A stretch of 64,000 bases of DNA, taken from NCBI GenBank assembly GCA_022316685.1, contig JAKJHU010000076.1, forward strand, positions 2,738,001-2,802,000, written 5' to 3'. Numbering within the stretch: the first letter of the stretch is position 1; each line of letters opens with the position of its first letter. The notes under the pieces are model-generated. The model searched no databases and was not told where the DNA came from. It saw only the letters and a program-made list of their open reading frames with translations. This stretch comes from Progne subis subis. Taxonomy: Eukaryota > Chordata > Aves > Passeriformes > Hirundinidae. The position numbers were made by a program, and so were the translations under genes. Positions 60,858-64,000 of this stretch are shown piece by piece.

Positions 60858-63800
60858 GGCATGCAGACACATTTCTCCTGCAGCCCTCTCACCCTGAACA
60901 AACACTGGGAATGAGTTTCAAAGTCAGACTGTAGGACTCTGCAGAGAAATGTCTGAATCTCCTTACCAAGGTTTTGTTTATGGCAGTTTCTAATTTTCTT
61001 CCTAACCATGCGAACCCCTTTATTAACATAACACGATTTATGCAAATAACCACAGCTAGCATAGGAGGCATTTATTTTGTCATGCCCAGAATCTGCATGC
61101 ATTCGAAGAAAGGTAATTTTTTCTGGCTGGCTGTAAAATTGCCACTAATATTACACAAACACTTCTCTGGCTTTAGGCCAGAGCCCTGCTATGCATGTAT
61201 CACATATTCAGTTAACATCCAGTTTCAGGAGAGCAAGATCTACAGCTAAACTAATTTTCTGAATAGGACTAGTACTACCTTTTGTCACTGGCCTTTGTAG
61301 TGAAATTGCACCATGAGGCTAGCCACCGCTCTGAAGCAAAGGAAGTTTTGTGCATGGGTGTGGGAAGGAATGGTGAGGAGATGCAAAGCAAATATTTTTA
61401 TTTCCCCAACGTGCTGATCCTGAAAATCTCTCACTGATTATCCCCTCTTTCACTAGTGTTTGCATGCCTTCTGTTCATAGGGCAACACACTGTATGTGCA
61501 ACAGAACCACAACTGGCCAGAAAAGTGTTGCCCTGCAGTCTCTCTCATGCAGAAATGACAGATCTGACTACCTGAAGCAGTCAAGCACCTCAGCAAATGA
61601 CTACAGATTGGCAATGCTCAGAGAGGCTTTAATTCCATTATGAACCTTTCAAATATTAGAAATATTTGGCAACAATATTTGCATTTAGAACTTATTTAGG
61701 TATCTGTGAAACTTAACCATAGATAGTCTTACAACAGAAAAACAGGTCAAGAATTTCTTGCAAAGAAATGCAGACAGTAACTAGGACAAAGGAATACCTT
61801 AAAATGTATGGATAAGAATCTTTGCTTTCATTAACACTTTCATGTGGAATGACACTGAGCCGATCCTATACAGAATACGAATCAGCTCAATGTTAGCCAC
61901 TTGAACAGCTTAAACTGCTTTCTACCACCTAAGTAGACCAATGCTAAGAAATTAATCATCACCAATTATATTCCATGTTAACAACCATCAGAACCCTGTC
62001 AATAACCTTGTAATTTCAAATTATTTTAGCATTTTCTTTCCATTTCCTCCACTCACCTATCCTGTCAAAAGAATTAAATGCATCAAATAATAAGAGGGAA
62101 AATATGTATTTCTAAAGGTTTAGAGGGAAAAATCACAACATTTCAGATAGACTGTATGAGCCCTTGGGAACATTCAAAATGTATTCAAACTTGCAAAACT
62201 GAACAAACACCCAGAGTTATTTCCAGATGACACCTTACACTACTCTGTCACAACAGATATATAACAGATACAGGAAGAAATTACCTCAAAGAGCTTTACA
62301 CTTAAATAACCACAGTCTAAATCAGAGGCATTTCTCTCTTTTTTTACAGAAGCATTACAGAACTGGGAGGTAGAGGAATCTGAAGTCCTCACACTCATAT
62401 TTCTCTGGATATAACAGATTAACAGTTTTTTCCCTACTTACAGCAATACCTAGAGACATCTTGCAAAATAATATGCCTCTCTGTAATGGGTGTTTATCAA
62501 AAGTAAATGGCTGTTTATCAGTCTAAGCACAAGTAGCTTATTTCTCAAGTGCTATCAGCGTTTTTTTTCTCCACAGATAATGGCTAGTAACCTCAAGGTA
62601 TGTTTAGGCAACATTATAACTATCATGGCAAAGAAATAGCTCATAAACATGTTGCGGTGTTCCAGCACATTTTCCAGAGGTGAATGATCTTAATTATCTC
62701 TTTTTTGACTTCTCCTCTAATCTCTGACAGTCGTTGAGGAAAACAAGGAGAAATCTGGTACAAGGAGAAGTCTGGTTCAAAATGATTTCTCTCACTGACT
62801 CTTTGCCACTTTCCTTTCTATGCATCTGGCTCTTTCTCTGCAAGACTCCTGAGGAATCACAAGTTTTACCATGCTAAGAAAGCCTGACTAGGAAAGCAAC
62901 TACTTGCAATGGTGTGAGCATAAGCTTAGTGCACACATGCAACCCCGGGGAGGCCATGTAGATCTGCAAGAGCCAGTTTGTCCTCAGCTAATGTATTGCT
63001 GGAACTAAATGAATCCCATCTGTAGTATCGCATCTTTGTCTTCCAGGAGCACCACTTTTGGCACGAATGAGTGAGTTAGCTAGGAAACACAAGAAAGTTT
63101 AAATGAAAACAATTCCTAGGACAGCCTACTTTACAAGTAACACAAGTGAGCTGGTGGTAAATAGTACTCAAGACATCTGATGTTCCCTTGATTGCTGTGC
63201 TTCTTATTAAGCCTTCTTCAGACACTTACTAGAGCTGTAGTCAGGTAGCCAAATCAGCCTTACCTTAGCCTCTAATAGATAATGGGAGATCTCCCTGACA
63301 AAAATTAAAAGTAGTGTCTGCTCAGAAATGAACACAGCCCAAATATCTTCAATTCATATGCAGTTCAAAAATTTGTAAGGGAAGAAAAAAGTACAATATA
63401 AACTTGCATTAGAACTTCCTGGTCAACCAGAAAATTATCTGGAAAATGAAAAGCCTTCTGCTACCCCACCCAATGCCTCTCTTATTCACCCAAAGTCTTC
63501 ATGCAAAGTAAGTTATGAAAGATAAATCTGCTAGTCAAAAGTACTCAGAAATTAGTGATATGACAAGGAGAAAAAAATGAAACCCCAGTTTCCAGAAGGT
63601 CCTGTGTCCCTAGGTCCCTTGCATTCAAGCCCAGAAGTAGAATCTCAGACACCTTCACTGTCATCAGCTGCCACAATGTCCTAAAGGAAGAGATGTAGTC
63701 TTAAAGAGCCAGGATCTAACAATTGCAGAAGTTTGAGGATTACACTTTGGAATACACTTTGAAAGTAAATGGAGACAGATACCACTATGAAGTTCAGAGG

Positions 63801-64000
63801 CAGTTCTGCAACCTGGAGGAGCCACTGGTATAAGTTACAGCTAAAATGACCCAGAGCAAATAGAAAAGCTTCAATATTTTGACTAAATAGAGGTGATTTA
63901 TGTGCACTATGTGGGCAGCCAGAAGGAACTGAGAAGCTACAAGCTGAAGAAAAAGTTTGCAACAGCCAAATTTATCTATTAAGAAGGTGGCTTTTCTACA

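Larger units (their letters stand above)
1..64000 (-). other. NRXN3: NRXN3 gene body (alpha-neurexin-3), internal portion
   Basis: The window lies within one minus-strand gene. Five exons with canonical AG/GT borders, and a sixth candidate microexon, join in frame to encode about 329 residues of an alpha-neurexin: end of LNS4, LNS5 and EGF3. Neurexins are presynaptic single-pass adhesion proteins that bind neuroligins, LRRTMs, cerebellins and other partners and organise synapses (established for the family). The residues match my recollection of NRXN3 rather than NRXN1 (DDQQAMTGQMAG, GVAKETYKSLPKLV) or NRXN2 (GLSKNMFSNLPKLV). The promoters, signal peptide, LNS1-3, LNS6, transmembrane segment and cytoplasmic tail are not in the window. 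The gene extends past both edges. Confidence 0.95.
46184..64000 (-). other. NRXN3 intron upstream of the LNS4 exon (partial)
   Basis: At least 17.8 kb of the intron preceding the 120-nt LNS4 exon is present. I searched by eye for the small splice-site-3 exon (a peptide like DCIRINCNSS) and for the rest of LNS4 and found neither. Recognisable content: G9 followed by A53 near 54.0 kb, G/T-rich repeats at 54.1 and 57.8-58.0 kb, a diverged duplicate pair at 54.76 and 55.66 kb, a CR1 end at 59.7 kb, an A24 tract at 60.83 kb and a CTCF-like motif at 52.69 kb. The rest is featureless AT-rich sequence. Confidence 0.82.

Noticed and set aside
1..64000. CRISPR arrays, operons, tRNA or rRNA genes, phage or plasmid modules
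   Set aside because: None seen. The repeats are microsatellites and retroelement fragments, and the gene structure is that of a vertebrate intron-exon locus.

Overview
The window is vertebrate genomic DNA, most likely from a bird. It has CR1 LINE 3' ends in both orientations and an avian-type endogenous-retrovirus LTR. I see no Alu- or L1-like sequence. There are short spliced exons in long AT-rich introns and no bacterial-style gene packing. Almost all of it is the inside of one gene, the alpha-neurexin NRXN3, read on the minus strand.

I can place five constitutive-looking coding exons exactly, in transcript order (descending coordinates): 46183-46064 (120 nt), 40043-39662 (382 nt), 38296-38106 (191 nt), 37566-37393 (174 nt) and 23450-23331 (120 nt). 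Each has AG/GT borders and all phases join in frame. Together they encode about 329 residues: the C-terminal part of LNS domain 4, all of LNS domain 5 and the third EGF-like domain. The choice of NRXN3 over NRXN1 and NRXN2 rests on paralog-specific residues such as [28 protein letters not shown] and the EGF segment [22 protein letters not shown].

The most interesting item is a cryptic 27-nt microexon at 31739-31713, inside the 13.9-kb intron between the LNS5 exon and the EGF3 exon. It is too short for ORF finding. Spliced in, it adds nine residues (VELTKADLQ) in frame, exactly where vertebrate neurexins have alternative splice site 6. Its intronic signals are textbook for a regulated neural microexon: a perfect TACTAAC branch-point motif 60 nt upstream, a 29-nt pure pyrimidine tract, a UGC just before the AG, and about 83 nt free of AG.

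Layout by coordinate: 1-23330 is the intron downstream of EGF3. It holds an old CR1 and simple repeats, and I found neither LNS6 nor a beta-neurexin first exon there. 23331-23450 is the EGF3 exon. 23451-37392 is an intron with the microexon, a GC-rich patch, a CR1 fragment and homopolymers. 37393-40043 holds three clustered exons. 40044-46063 is an intron with an antisense LTR and a 47-nt T tract. 46064-46183 is an LNS4 exon. 46184-64000 is the upstream intron, with a 53-nt A tract, a diverged local duplication, a G/T-rich tract and another CR1 end; I found no exon there.
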